Shown: positions 1 through 13,059 of the stretch, piece by piece
How the letters are laid out: the number at the start of each line of letters is the position of its first letter
Position numbering within the stretch: the stretch's first letter is position 1
Program-made: the position numbers and the translations under genes
Assembly (NCBI GenBank): GCA_019914995.1
Contig: CM034134.1
Span: 4,906,463-4,970,462 of the forward strand
Direction of reading: 5' to 3'
Source of the DNA: Acanthochlamys bracteata
Taxonomy: Eukaryota > Streptophyta > Magnoliopsida > Pandanales > Velloziaceae
Length of the DNA stretch: 64,000 bases
The notes under the pieces: model-generated
The model's database searches: none
The model's input: only the letters and a program-made list of their open reading frames with translations
What the model was told of the DNA's origin: nothing

Positions 1-459
1 TCGAATGAATGTGCTATAAGTATATTATTCGTATATATATATATATATATATAAAACGTTCTTGTTTATTGTTTAGTTGGCTCTGTAACACTCGAGAGTC
101 TGTACTATTCTTATTATTATTTGCAAATTATCAGCTTGGCATTCGATTGTTGATTTATGTATTTTCTTATTTTATTGAGATGTATTACCGTAGGTAGCGG
201 TTGTATAAATTGGTAAGTTTTCTGTGTGTTCTTATTTCTTAGTATTGCTGAAACGAATTTGTGATATTATTGTTATGGTTTAATTGTTAGATTCATCTCC
301 TTGAATTTTCAGGAGAAGTTTTGTCGAATTTTTTCTAAAATTTTGGATTATGATGTTTTGAATCGATTTGGTGTTAGGCTTGCTAGGTTAGGCGGAGCTT
401 GGGTTTCACTCAGGCTTGGTTTGATCTAGTGCGGTCATGGCCCAGGTTGGGTCGTGACA
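1..459 (+). mobile_element. 3' part of a long gypsy LTR, cut by the window edge
   Basis: The stretch ends in GGTTGGGTCGTGACA at 445-459. The solo LTR that ends at 52636 closes with the same motif, and much of the sequence upstream also matches it by eye, for example the block around 75-160 against 52260-52340. The family consensus seen elsewhere in the window starts TGTAAYA and ends GTGACA. The 5' part lies outside the window. No primer-binding site follows, so this is either the 3' LTR of an element to the left or another solo LTR. It encodes no protein. Confidence 0.75.
32..53. repeat. TA dinucleotide microsatellite
   Basis: About eleven uninterrupted TA units lie inside the LTR. The other LTR copies do not carry it at this length. 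Confidence 0.85.
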
Positions 460-3400
460 GTATCTCGCTTAGATTTTCGATATTCGCACTAGCATTATTA
501 CCTTCATTAGGTGTATGATTTTATAGAGACGTTGGCAGGCGATAGTGCTATATTTTCATTAGGCTTGCAATCTCGTGAAGTTTTCTAGGTCTACGCTCGC
601 TTGTAGTTGTTGGGAGAAGGATATTACGCTCCGTACATTACTCTATGACCTACTTTTCCCTAAGACAAGAAGTGGAGTTTTCTCGGTGGAGTTAAAGCCC
701 TCTTGGAATACACATTTAGAGGCTACGCGTTTGGTATGCATGCCTAAAATTTAAGCATGATGTTGTGGAACTTCTCTACCAAGGCCAGTTCAGTTGCACC
801 TGCACCAAGTGTCAAGAAGTTAGTGGGAAGAAGTGCACTGCACGGAGGATTTCCTTGCATTTCAAGTCGCAACACTTACTATTATTAGTTTGACGCTTGG
901 TAGGACACATTGTAAATCGTTAGAAAATGGAGGCGTGTTAATTGTTTTGCTTATGTATTAGGGTTTGCTGAGCATGTCTGGAAGTTGCTTTTCCTTGAGT
1001 CATTCGGAAGTAAGAAATTTCGGAGAAGTCAGGTGTACGTTGATCAATCATTATAATTTTTGAAAATATCGTAGGGAAGTTTTTCTGGTACAATAGTTAT
1101 GCGCATATCCTCCTTCCAAAATATTGAGAATTGACATCTAAATCATTGGTAGAGTAAATCGTGCTACTGGGATGCAGTAGCTGTATAACATTGGCTTATG
1201 CCCAATGTTGATAATGCTGCTAGTATTATTTTAGACTCTACATTGTGAATGGTAGTTTTTGGTATATATTGTTTTCTGAATGTATGGGTCTTCTTCCGAC
1301 ATTTTTTTCTAAGTATGTATGACAAGTTTCTATTTCAAATGATGCTTAGGTATTTTTTGAATGTTTTCTGCGCTTAGGTTTTCGGTTGTTGTCTTGTTCT
1401 TGTTCTTCGGTCGCTTAGCCTTAATGATGTCAATATATTGCTATATAATAAGAATTACACATTTAGGATTAGTAAGAGGTCTTGCTAAAACTAGTGTAAT
1501 CTTGTATGTTGAGGTGCATTACGCCATTGAGCAATTTCTTTGTTTTGATTTTTAAGCAAGTAACCTTTGATAGTTAGTTGATTCTATATTCCGGTGTGTC
1601 ATAGTATAGCTTGCTTACTGAAGTAATGGTTGTGTTATTGCTTAGTAATAAGTATCTTGAAAATCTGTAGGTGGGAGTAAATGCATTAGATTTCTTTAGT
1701 TTTAATGTTCTTTCGCTAATATCTTAATATCGATGATAATTTCTTTTTGTCCATTATGTTTAGTTCAGAAATATTTTGTATAGAATTAATAACTTGTTGA
1801 GAATAATCATAAAGTTTAAATTCTACCTTTTCCATTGTTTGTTACCAAGTAATCTTAGTAGATGTGTTGATTTGTCTTTTTGTTTGTTTGTTGTAAAAAA
1901 ATAGAAAGGAAGAAGAAAAGGCTATTTTAGGTGTAGGTACTATCGATTTTACGTATCATGGACCGATTCTTAATTGGATTGACAGATTAGTCTATTTGTG
2001 TGTTTGTGTAAATGAGCAAGTGGTTTGAGATGTAAGTTTGTAAATAATCAATTACTTATCTGCGTGTACGTAGTTAATTGTATAGAAAACTAAAAATATA
2101 GGTGTGGTTGATAGTTAAAGTTACCAGAAATAGGATTCATTTTGGTCACTTTTAGGATTTTATTCCTTGAAGTTTCCTGAGTGTGTTCATGTTTAGTTCT
2201 AGGGTTTTTACAGCTGATATGACATGCTTTTAATTTCTAAAGTAACCCCTTTTCAGTAGCAGATGGTTTCGGTTGTTTTGTTGGTTTATTTTGTATCTTC
2301 ATAGTATGCCTTAGTTTGCTAGATGCTTGAAACTAACTGGCTCTTTAGGGTAGTGTGGTTTTGTTTATTTCTTATCAATTCATTTTGGTACTTCTAGTAT
2401 TTGCTACATGTCACTAATTGCTGATTTAGGTTTTCCTTCTTAGCTGATGCGTGGTTTCCTTTCTTGTTCTTGGTGGTCCTCCCAAAGTTCAGTTGTTCCT
2501 TGTGGATTGACTAATGTTATGTTCTCATTCAAGTAAGTTTTGACTCTACTTAGAAGGGTTAGTTTTAGAATATTGCACTGCAATGATACTTATGACCTGT
2601 TTACTTTTTGGCCAATTAGTGGTGAAGAGTAATCCTGTTTTTATCTTAGTCCTTGGTAAAACTTTATATGTTATTTTTTTACTACATTCCTTTGAACATC
2701 ATCTTATACTTCCAACAGTAGAAGTTTTTAAACTATTTAATCTCTTCTGAACTACGATAGTAGTTTCATATTTTTCGTTTCATTTTTGTTGTCCTGTTAT
2801 AGATTTCCTCACGGACATCCATTCTAATTTGTAGGTCTTCCTTTCTGATGAGATTGGTTCTTATGTAAGGTTGATTCTTCATGTGTCAATTTGCCTACTA
2901 GGCTTCTGACTTTTCTCATAGTTTTGAGGTTGATGTGGTTGCGGTACCTAATTTGTTGCACTACTATTTAGATAAAGTTGTTTGGTATGTTAAACTGCTG
3001 AGCTAGCTGGTTTAACTTGTAAGGGAAGATTTCTATCCTCTTGATACTGTTTTAAGGTTTATGGATCTGTTATTCCTTTGTATATTTAAATCTTTCTTTG
3101 TTTATCTTTTAAATATTGGAGCTTATTTTTACCATTTTTTAAGGATATTGTTTACAGTGATTATAGGAATGTGTTTGACTTATAATCTTAGCTTGGAGTA
3201 TGCCAGTTGTAGTTTGATAATGTACCTAATTGTTTTGAGAGTTCTGCTCAGTTCTATAATGGTTACGCTCTATGGCAACTCAATATAGATGCGTCACTAA
3301 TCTTGGAGATGAACTTTAGTTGTTGGACACTATGTTTAATATTTAGTATTTCAAATATCTAGATGAATGATCAAATCTTTCAACCAAGCAATAGGTATTC

Positions 3401-6400
3401 TATGTTTTCAATTCCCTAGTATATAGTGGTAACTTTAATAAGGATTATGTTTGCATATTAATCAACCAAGTAATTTGAATGTAGGTTTTTGTTCTTAGGA
3501 TGTTTGTTGTCTTATGGTATGGCAATTTGATCGTGTTTTGGGTTCTAAGGTTAGAATTTAGATGCTGGCATTGTGTTTTATCTGCTTATTAAGGCAGTCT
3601 TGCTGGGTGCAGTCATGGCAAGGCTTTGTTATATGCTTTGTTTTCAACAGAACGCATAATCCTATTTCTTTTTTGGTTCAACAAACTTTACCGAATATTT
3701 CTCATTACTCTCTACATAACGAATTAGAGGCTTCAGCAGGCTCAGTAATGTTTGTCCTAGTATAGAACAAATCTAATTGATAATCGGGCGCTCATTTTTC
3801 TCGGATATTGTGTAGTCTTTACAGCCACTCGTTTTGTTGCAATTTGAATGCCAACAATGATTCCACACATTTCTTCTCGAAAATAACAAGAATAATACTT
3901 TCTTGTATACAACATTTAATTGCCTTTTTGAAGTTTGATCTTTAGAATAAACATGTGGTTGCTTTTCAGTAAATTCTTTTAGAATATGTCAAAAGGTAAA
4001 TTTGTGTTTTGTATTGAAAAATGCATGTACGAGTTGTAGCTCTATCTAGATTTGTGACGAGTACAATTAGAGCACGCCAGCCTATATCACCGACTCAGGT
4101 CTGGGAAAGTTACTTGAAACAGTTCTATCTCATCTAAAGATAGAGTGCATCCAAATAGAATCGTCTGCTGGTGGTGGGTAATTTCGTTGAATGGTGCGAA
4201 TGACATAGCATGTACATTAATAGGATACGTGGGTTGGATAAAAAAATGCCATCACAATAATAAAATTGCAGATGTGAGCAACCATCTATCCAAAAGAAGT
4301 TAATTGTGTTCGATTCTCTGGTATTTGAATTATATAGAAGAAATTCGAAATTTTTATACTCTTCTTGTTAAACCAATTTCGAGTAGCGATAGCATCGCTT
4401 GGCATTGATTTCTTGTATTTTTTTTAGGAACTCAAATGGTTCCAGTAATTTTTATCATCAACACCGGCTTGCTACCCAACAAGTAACTATTTTAAGTTAA
4501 TTCTTGTGTTAACTAGTAATGAATGCGACATTGTTAGTTTGAGCTTGTGAACATGAGTCGCCATTTTGATATCTAAAGTAGATGTAGTTTTTGTCTGAGA
4601 ATTACACTGAGCGTTGACTATACAATGGATTCTATTTTCAACTATTATCCTAATAAATGACAATGCACTAGTGGAATTTGTCCAGTCAAAAAGAGTTACC
4701 TATATGAAAATGTGAAAGCTAGACCTAGGATAATTTAGCCCTATGTACTATAACTATATACAAGGTTGTTTGCTATCATAAGTGTATGAGTTGCGCAAAT
4801 CGTACAATGATCAGAAAAGTATAAAAAATAATTAATCCATTGAATGTTAAAAAATTAACTTAGTACAAAAAATAACTAATTTTAGAACTATTTAAACAAT
4901 TGATCTAAAACCACTAAATGTTCAAACTAAAGGAAAAAAAACAAACAAAAGTCACACTTAAGGCGATTTCACTGATTTAATCGCTAGGGCATTTGGTCTT
5001 ACGTAACTAATCTTATTTAATTCTATATTTATGTTATTCAAGATTATAATTTTTACTGATAGTTGAAAATTCCTAATTATTTTAATTTACTTTTTCAGGT
5101 TATATCAAAAATATTTTTATGTAGTAATTCATTATATTTCTATGTGAATTAACATAAAAGAAAACTCATTAAGTTTTATGCTATCCTATATTAACCACAC
5201 GAAACATAAGAATACATCTTTATTTCTAATGCAATTCATGTCATTCATTACAAAAAGCAATTCATACATCACAGCTTTATCTTAATATGAACTTCAAATC
5301 GATTTAATATTGACTAAATACTCAAAATATTAATCACGTTAATAAATACTCAATAAGCAATAATAAATGGAATTAAGAATTAAACATCATAGTTAGAACA
5401 CATTATATCCCCGACAAAAAGGAATTTAGCTCATAGCTTTTTAGATCTAACGAAATAGACAGAAAAATGAGAGATAAAATAAAAGAGCCTTAAGCAAAGT
5501 GTTATCGTACAAACTGGCGTCTCTTTTTTTTGCTCTTTGATCCCTTCTGTTCTTCATCTGTTGCAGTAGGAGGAACCCAAGAAATAAATCCTAAATAAGC
5601 TGTCTACACTGCTGCCCCCTTAGGAAATCCAAAATATAAAATCATAGGACTTTCTTTTTCATAATTAGGTAGGTGCATTCTAAACTAATGTGAACTCTCT
5701 GTCCACCTAGTTGTTTAAAACGTTTTGGGGTTTGTTTGGTTTCCAAAATATAATGTAAAAATTATGGAAATTCAAGATCATTGTCTTATCTTTTCAAACA
5801 TCACGCATTTAATTTAATATGCCTTCAATTGCTCTCATTTCAGAACTACGCACATAACTCGAGTATCTTAATTGCTACTGTGAATATCTGTCAAATGGTT
5901 GCTTAGAAAATTCTGAAAAAAAATTGACAGACCAACTTCTAGGTCTTGGCTTTCAACCAATTGGTCCTTCATGAAAATTTTATCGGAAAGTCAAGTTTTC
6001 ATAAAAGATGCTCAAACTACACAGAATTGCTGAAAAATAAAAGAATAAAAAATTATAGTTCCTTTTAGTCAATTTTTCTATATATAACTAACTATGTATG
6101 ATGTAAATTTGTATAAGATTATGTATATATTTTATATACATCAGAGATAATCTATCAAGAAAGAGGGATACTTTTGTCATAGCTTGAAAGCTATCAACTT
6201 TGATTTTATTTTGCAAATGCCTGACTAGGTCTTTGACACAAAAAGTGGATCCAGATGATTGGTTGGATTGACTTGCTTAATTTAACTTCAATATTGAGAC
6301 TACAACAGCCAGGGAGATCAAAATTAGGTACATAAGTTTATTGACCATGTAAGTATTTATGTTCATGTGTTTGTTTGCATGTGAACAAGTTCATTATGAA

Positions 6401-7382
6401 TGAAAACAAATGTTTGTGTTTTGGAAAATTTATAACAATTATGCACTAAATGCCAAAACTGAAGATATTGATGTTATCAAATTTAACCAAAGTGTATGAA
6501 AAATAACACTTTCATTACTCGAGGATGAGCAAAAGTAAAGTGTATGTGTTTGATGTGCTTAAAGTATATGTATAATCTCGTTCACGCGTGTATCATATAT
6601 GCTTGATTTAATATAGGAAAATTGATTAAAAAGTATACTAATTATTTATTTTTCTTATTTGCAGCTTTCTCTATAGTTTGAGGGTTTTTTATAAAAATCG
6701 TAATTTTTGGAGTTTATGCAAACAACCAGTTGGTTCATTATCTATTTAAGCGTTATCTGAGTAGCCAATTAGTCCATAATTACAGATGAAATTGGCATAC
6801 AGCAGAGCCCTGAATTATGTATATAGTTTTAAAACTAAGTACAGTTGAAGAGATTTTCGATTATCAATGACATGTTTGATACATGGTTGTCAAGATAAGA
6901 CATATATCTTGAGTTACCAAGTTTTTAGAGATTTTTTTGAGGCCAAGATCTCAAAACAATTCACACAAGTGGGTGGATAGAGACTTCGGATCAGTGGGGG
7001 ACTGCACTAATCTAATTATGGAAAGAGAAACTCTATGGTTTCAATTGCTAGTTTTTTGGTTTTCTTAGGGGAAGGTAGCACCACATGCAGTTCAACTACG
7101 GTTATTTTTCTTTTTCTTGCTACCAGAATAGAGAAGAAGGGAAAGTAGGATAGAAAAGAGATGGTAGTTCGCTTGAGAATACTCTTTCTTCGTTCTTTTG
7201 TTCAATCTCTTAATTTTTTCTTTGGGTTGGTAGATTTGATAACTTATAAACTAAATTTTCTTTTAATGGGGTTATAATGTAGCCTAACTATGATAATTTA
7301 ATGCTCGATTAAATCCCATCCAAAGTTTTATAATTACTTATTGAGTATTTATTACTTTGTTTAATGCTTTTGAGTAATTGGC
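460..7382. other. Gene-free, T-rich intergenic DNA
   Basis: Nearly 7 kb with no reading frame longer than about 75 codons and no domain I recognise on either strand. From about 1000 to 4000 the plus strand is visibly rich in T and TG, whereas 4800-6500 is simply AT-rich. This could be very old element sequence, or introns or untranslated parts of a gene whose exons I cannot see. I found no terminal repeats or TSDs inside it. Confidence 0.5.
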
Positions 7383-7560
7383 CAAGGTTATTAAAATCAC
7401 GATTTTAAACTTTAAAATCTTACGATTTTACGATTTTATTTTATCAAAACGATTATGATCTTAACAAAATGGTTTTTTATAAAATCGCATCCGGATTGCA
7501 ATCTTCATCATAAGATCGGTAAGATATCAATCTTTGTGCGATTTTATACGATGTTACATT
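7383..7560 (+). repeat. hAT 5' terminal and subterminal repeats
   Basis: The terminal CAAGGTTATTAAAATC is followed by several copies of motifs like ACGATTTTA and AAAATCG in both orientations. In hAT elements such subterminal repeats are binding sites for the transposase. Assigning that role here is inference. Confidence 0.7.
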
Positions 7561-8280
7561 CGGAAGTGTTTTTTTTGATTTGGTGAAGGTTGAGGATTTT
7601 TTGCAAAGGTGGCTAAATACTAACTAACCTAATCGGCTGTGTTATATTTAGGCATTCAGTCGCGCAAGAGCATTCTAGTGAAATCCCTAATTTGTCTTTT
7701 CCCTTGATAGATCGGTGCAAAAACTTTCTTCAAGATTTTCACATATCTTTTCCTTTTAGACCTACTAGAGTAGAATCATTTTCTTCTAACTAATCATTTT
7801 CTTGATTCGAGCTCGAGCTCAACTGATTCGTCAAATCTACAACGACTGGTGGGAGTCTTTTTTCAGTTCGAGTTCTTTGTCAATTCTTTTGGGCCCTAGT
7901 AAGTTTTATTTTGTTTAATTTGTTAAGTTAGTTGTTTTTCATTTCTTCTTCAATGCTTTTGTTAAATTCATTTTATTTTATTAAATTTGCTTTCGATTTT
8001 GTTGAAGTTTGAGTGGTGAAGTGCTTTTGTTGAATATGTTTCAGAGCTTTTATTGAATCTATTGTTACTTCAATAGTTCAAATATTTAAGATGATTGAAT
8101 TTCTTGGTTATCGTTTTTTACTAAAATTCTCTGTTGCTCTATTTTAGATTGTAGCAGTAACTTTTTTTTTTTCTCTGTGCAATGTTGTTTTTCTTCTTCA
8201 TTCCAACTTTCAAGTTTTGACTAATTAAGAAGTTGTGTGCATCTAATTCTTAAAAAAATAAGAAAAAAAACACTTCTGGA

Positions 8281-10440
8281 TATAAGTCCGATGTGGGTTG
8301 GGAGAATGATATAGGTATAGATAATAATTCTACAAAAGTGAAGTGCAAATATTGTCGTAAGGTTTTTACTTGAGGCATTTTTCATTTTAAACATCACTTG
8401 GCATGCACATATAAGAATGTTGAAGCATGTCAGCAAGTTTTCAAAAAGGTTAGGCAAAAAGTTTTAGAATTCCTAGCTAAATTTCAAGAAGTTTATATAA
8501 GAAAAAACAGGAATTGGAGTGGCAAGGAGATGAGTCTTGGAATGAGAAGGTACAATGATCTTTCAAGTAAAAGCAAATAATGAGTATGCATTCTAGTAAA
8601 AGCTGTCATAGATTTGGAAACATACAAGTAAGCATTAATCATTAGATGTAAGCAGAGTTGTGGAAAGTTGTTGTCAACAAATAGCTCATTTTTTTTACGC
8701 AAGTGCAATTCCTTATAATTGTGTAGAAAATTTAGAGTTTTTGGAAATGCTTGTGTTGGTTGTTGACTGAAACCTCCTTATTATGCAATTAGGGAGATCT
8801 ATTTAACAAAAGAAGTGGCTAGTGTAATAATTTTTCTTAAGCACTACAAAACAGAATGGAGAAAAACTGGTTGTTCTATTATGTCTACTAGTTGGACTGA
8901 TAAAAGAAAATCTATATGTAACTTCCTCATGAATAGTCCAAAAGGAATTGTCTTTTTGTTATTTATTGATACATCTGATATCTCTAAAACAGCAGTTAAG
9001 GTTTTTTAGATGTTAGATATTATAGAGAGGGTTGGAGAGGAAAATGTGTGCAAGTGATATTGTAATACTGCAAACTATAAGGCAGTTTGAGAGAGGTTGA
9101 TGGAGAAAAGAAAAATACTATATTAGACACCTTGTGCTGCTGCACACTGTATTATCTAATTATGGTAGATTTTGAGAAAAAGTTGAGGGTTCATAGTGTG
9201 ACAATTGCAAAGGGAAGAAAAATTAAAACATATATTTATGGAAGGACTCTACTTATTTCAAAGTTGAGACATTTTTACAAATGAGAGAGATTTAATTAGA
9301 CCAAGTGCAACTAGATTTGTTATCTCGTATTTGACTTTGGTTTGTCTAAATGAGCAGAAAAATGTGTTAATGAGTACGTCTAGCTCTAGTGCATGAAAGC
9401 CAAGTAAATTTGCAAGCAAACAAGATGGAAATAAAATCCAACATACAGTTTTGAGTAGCAGGTTTTGTAGAAATGTTTAGACATGTTTGAAAGCGGCTTA
9501 TTCTCTTATTATGATACTGTGTTTGATTGATTCAGATAAGAAACTAACCATGTGTTTTATTTATATAGAGATGGATTATGCAAAAGAGAATACGATTGAG
9601 TTTCAGTAATGCTAAGAAAAGGTTAATGCTTAAATAAGATTAAAAATTTTTTTTATCCTTGTTATTAGTTATTTGTAATAATTCATCTTTTTTATTTCTT
9701 AGTTGTTATAGTTATCGACCAATGTGGAAAATTATTGATGAAAGATGAGAACTTCGAATGCATAAGCCTTTACATGCTGCATCTTACTATTTAAATTCTT
9801 GTTACCATTACAGTCCTGATATTAAAGATGATGCAGAGGTAAAAATTGGATTATATAAATATTTAGAAAGAATGATGGCTGATGCAATAAGAGGACAAAG
9901 TTAGATGTGCAGTTTGCAGCATTTGATAGGCAACGAAACTGTTTGGCATCAGCCTTGCAATTGTAGGGAGGTAAACTGAGGATCCAGCTGATTTGTGGGT
10001 TTCATTTGGCGCTGAGTGTCCTGAATTACAAATGTTTGGTATTCGAATATTAAGTTTGACTTGTAGTTCTTTTGATTGCGAGCGTAACTAAAGTGCATTT
10101 GAAATGCTAAGAATATAACTTTCTTTGTTTAAACATTTTGTTATATTATTAGCTTATATGACTTTCTATAGTTTCATTATCGTTTAGGTGCATACAAAAG
10201 AAGAAACCGTTTGCATCAAAAGAAGAAGACTAACATGATATTTGTAATGTGCAATTTAAAGTTGAGGGAAAAAGAATGAAAACTATAAAATCGACTCCAA
10301 GTTGTTCGGCTACCGTTGATGATCTTCGCTCGGATGATGAATGGATTCTTGAAGAATAAGAAGCTGACCCTGTTGACCATGAATGGCTGGGTTTCCTCAA
10401 TCAAGTTTAGGTAATGAAAATAGTTCAAGTGAGAGAGAGT
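8281..10440 (+). pseudogene. hAT transposase pseudogene (BED finger, DUF659-like, dimerisation domain)
   Basis: A BED-type zinc finger is readable at about 8330-8410 (KCKYC, then FKHHLAC). A DUF659-like block follows at about 8815-9290, with WRKTGCSIMS, SWTDKRKS, FLMNSPKG and then VTIAKGRKIKTYIYGRTLL. Part of the catalytic core is near 9720-9900 (HKPLHAASYYLN). The C-terminal hAT dimerisation motif is at 10031-10110 (RILSLTCSSFDCERN), where the codon expected to be tryptophan is a stop. An acidic tail follows at 10317-10560. Stops and frame changes interrupt every block, for example after KVFT at about 8370 and at 9009. In intact relatives this protein cuts and pastes the element as a dimer. 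This copy cannot make it. Exon boundaries are uncertain. Confidence 0.88.
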
Positions 10441-10824
10441 AAATATTGTTGATGAGATTAAAAGCTTAGGAAGTAAACCTGATAGTGATGTGGAGATTCC
10501 AGTAGATAATATTGATTTAGATAATATTGGTTATTCTCATGGTGGTAATGGTAGTGGTGCTTAGTAGAGATGAGCACACTCTAAGGAGGACGATAGCAAT
10601 GGAGATGATTGTGACACTGATGATATTTCTGTCAATAATTTTTTTTTAGTTTTCATTTTAAGTTTTTAATGATGTACCTTATTGTCTATTGCTATTATAA
10701 GGCCATTTATCTAGAGTTGTAGCATTTTTGTAGACATGTCGAGTATGTTATGTTGACTACTTTATATTGTTGAAAAACTGTTATATTTGATTGAATTGTA
10801 ATGGCAGGCTGTCTTACTTTCTAG

Positions 10825-10990
10825 TGAATTACATGGCTCTGGACAGTAAATAGAGCCATTTAAATGTTTTGTCTCACTATCTAGAGCCATTTAGAATTTT
10901 AGATGGCTCTTTCGACAGTTAGATAGAGCCATCTAAATGGCTCCATTTCACTGTTCAGAGCTTGAGCTTGTTGGAATGTTGTCCATAGCC
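10825..10990. repeat. AGAGCCAT/ATGGCTCT repeat cluster inside the hAT element
   Basis: About seven copies of ATGGCTC or its complement GAGCCAT occur in under 170 bp, in alternating orientation, several extended to AGAGCCATTTAAATG-like forms. The cluster lies between the transposase tail and the right TIR. Its function is unknown. It could be a subterminal binding array or a foldback tract. Confidence 0.7.
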
Positions 10991-11609
10991 TGAGGTTGCT
11001 GGAATGGCTCTTTTACATTGTTTTATTATTATACGACTTTGGTTTGAGCTTGCTGGAATGTTGTATAAGTGTGTAATTCAATTTGTTGCTGGCTTGAAAG
11101 ATGGAAATCTATTGATGAATAATATAGAACTTCAAGTTTTCCATTTTTGTTTTACACATCTGTGTCACTGTCTGGAGTATGGTATGCAGTATGGAACATT
11201 TTCTTTTTGATGTTCTTGTAAATTTGCAATGGTATGCAGTATGCTTATGTGTAGAAATAATCAACAATTAAACGATTCGTTGATATTTATTACTGCTGAA
11301 ATGAGAAAAAAAAGTGCACTACTGGCACAATAATTCATCATCAATGGATACATCTTTTTGTAACTTTTGTTATATAATTCCGCATACAAGTAAAATTTAA
11401 TAATTAATATAACAACAAGTCAATAATATACTTATACAATTATATATATGTACATAGCTTCTAAAGAAAACTTGAAAGTTATAATTAAAATTTTGAAAAT
11501 TCTATTGGAAGGTCCGAAATTACTTGAAATCACAAAAATTAACATCTATTAGCTTGTTACAATATTAAATAATATTATCTAACATTGTTGAAGTATTAAA
11601 AATAAAAGT

Positions 11610-11722
11610 TTTGAAAAATCTATTGCTATGTAAAATCTTACGATTTTACTATAAAATTTTGATTTCACGATCTTACTCAAGCGGAAACGATCCTACCTAA
11701 GATATCATTCTTGACAACCTTG
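11610..11722 (-). repeat. hAT 3' terminal and subterminal repeats
   Basis: The inverted counterpart of the 5' end. It contains AATCTTACGATTTTAC and ends in GACAACCTTG at 11722, next to the right TSD TATTTGGC. Confidence 0.8.
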
Positions 11723-11730
11723 TATTTGGC

Positions 11731-13059
11731 CAATATTCAATCGATTCGAGATTCATACTTAGACAGAGGTGTAATATATAGATTAGGCTTTGTGAGGAAT
11801 GCCATGATTTGCATGAGAGATAAAGATGCACTCTTATGGTTTGTGAAGTTAATATAAGATGCTAACGAAATTTATGAGCTTTCTTATATGTTAATTCCCA
11901 AGAGATATAGTGAGCTATTGCATAGAAGTATTTTTTGGTATAGCATAAGAAAGTATATGAAAGAAAATTGAGTTCTCCAACAGTTAATAAAGATTATAAT
12001 CTTCGATATCATGAATACGGAATTGAATTGGATTTATTACGATGAACTAATGCCCTAGTGTTTAAGTCATTAAAATCTCACAAAGTGAAAGTTTAGCGTG
12101 TTTTGTTTTCTTTATATTTAGCATTCACTCTTCTTTAAATCGATTGTTCAAATAAACCTAGACTTAGCTACTTTTAGTACTATTAATCATCTTCGGGGTA
12201 ATGATACATTTTTCATCAGTGTATTAGTTGTGCAACTTGTAATAGCAAGAACGCCCAATGAAGCATATGTCACCTATACAGTTGTGGGTAAAGGAATAGA
12301 TAAGCAGAATAAGGAGACAATTCACATCGAATCTTGGAAAGTAATCGGGTGGTTCTTCGCTTGGATCATGACATCTCCAATATGGTTAGGCATAGACGTA
12401 AACTATGTATGTTTGTACTTACTTTACCATTACTTTTGTTTATTGACTTATTTTGATATTAAATTGTCATTATTGTGTGGCATTTGGGTGCTTCTGTGTA
12501 CTAGCTGCAATAAAATCTTGCAAAACCATGATATCTCATAGCAAGTGTTTTGTTATCGACCATGCTTTTTGGGCAAACTTTCTCTGCCATTGTCTCTTAT
12601 TAAAATATTCTATTATTGTTTATCTAACCGTCGACGAGATTGTTATTTAATCAGGTGGAATAGAATACTGCAATTGAGGATGAAGAAAGCTGTACAATTC
12701 TTTAGCTACGAAGTTCTCACATGCAATAGAATTTGATTAGAACAAGGAGTTTGGGTTCTAAGTGTTCATCTAAATTCTCTAAAAAATTACAATCCTTATG
12801 CTTTTTGAGTGACTTGCTTTTGTTCATAGTACCTCAAGCTGGTAATTTATTGCATTTGTTATGATATTGTATATGTAATAGCATTCTTTGTACATAATTA
12901 GATTCCTTATATGTAGTAGTTGTGTAAATGTACATGTAAATGTAAAATTGCAATTTATTCTTTATACACAGTAATATAATTCTGTGTTCATAGTAAGCTA
13001 TAATTGGTTGCATTTTTAAAGTGTAACTTCTCTTTTGCTATAATTTTTATAATGAGATA
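11731..13059. other. Gene-free AT-rich stretch
   Basis: No recognisable coding similarity on either strand. The longest open frame, about 100 codons at 12230-12541, reads as low-complexity hydrophobic sequence with no motif, and I do not call it a gene. Confidence 0.5.

Larger units (their letters stand above)
7383..11722 (+). mobile_element. hAT transposon, decayed, with TIRs and 8-bp TSD
   Basis: The left end starts CAAGGTTATTAAAATC and the right end, read on the minus strand, starts CAAGGTTGTCAAGAAT, giving imperfect terminal inverted repeats. The flanking 8-mers are TAATTGGC (7375-7382) and TATTTGGC (11723-11730), matching at 7 of 8 bases, which is the TSD length of hAT elements. Subterminal ACGATTTTA-type motifs are repeated at both ends (7398-7560 and 11630-11700). 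The interior carries a hAT-type transposase pseudogene on the plus strand. Length is 4340 bp, normal for an autonomous hAT. Stops and frameshifts make it non-coding today. Confidence 0.9.

Noticed and set aside
12230..12541. 103-codon open frame as a possible gene
   Set aside because: No motif or family resemblance, hydrophobic low-complexity C-terminus, and length expected by chance in AT-rich DNA.
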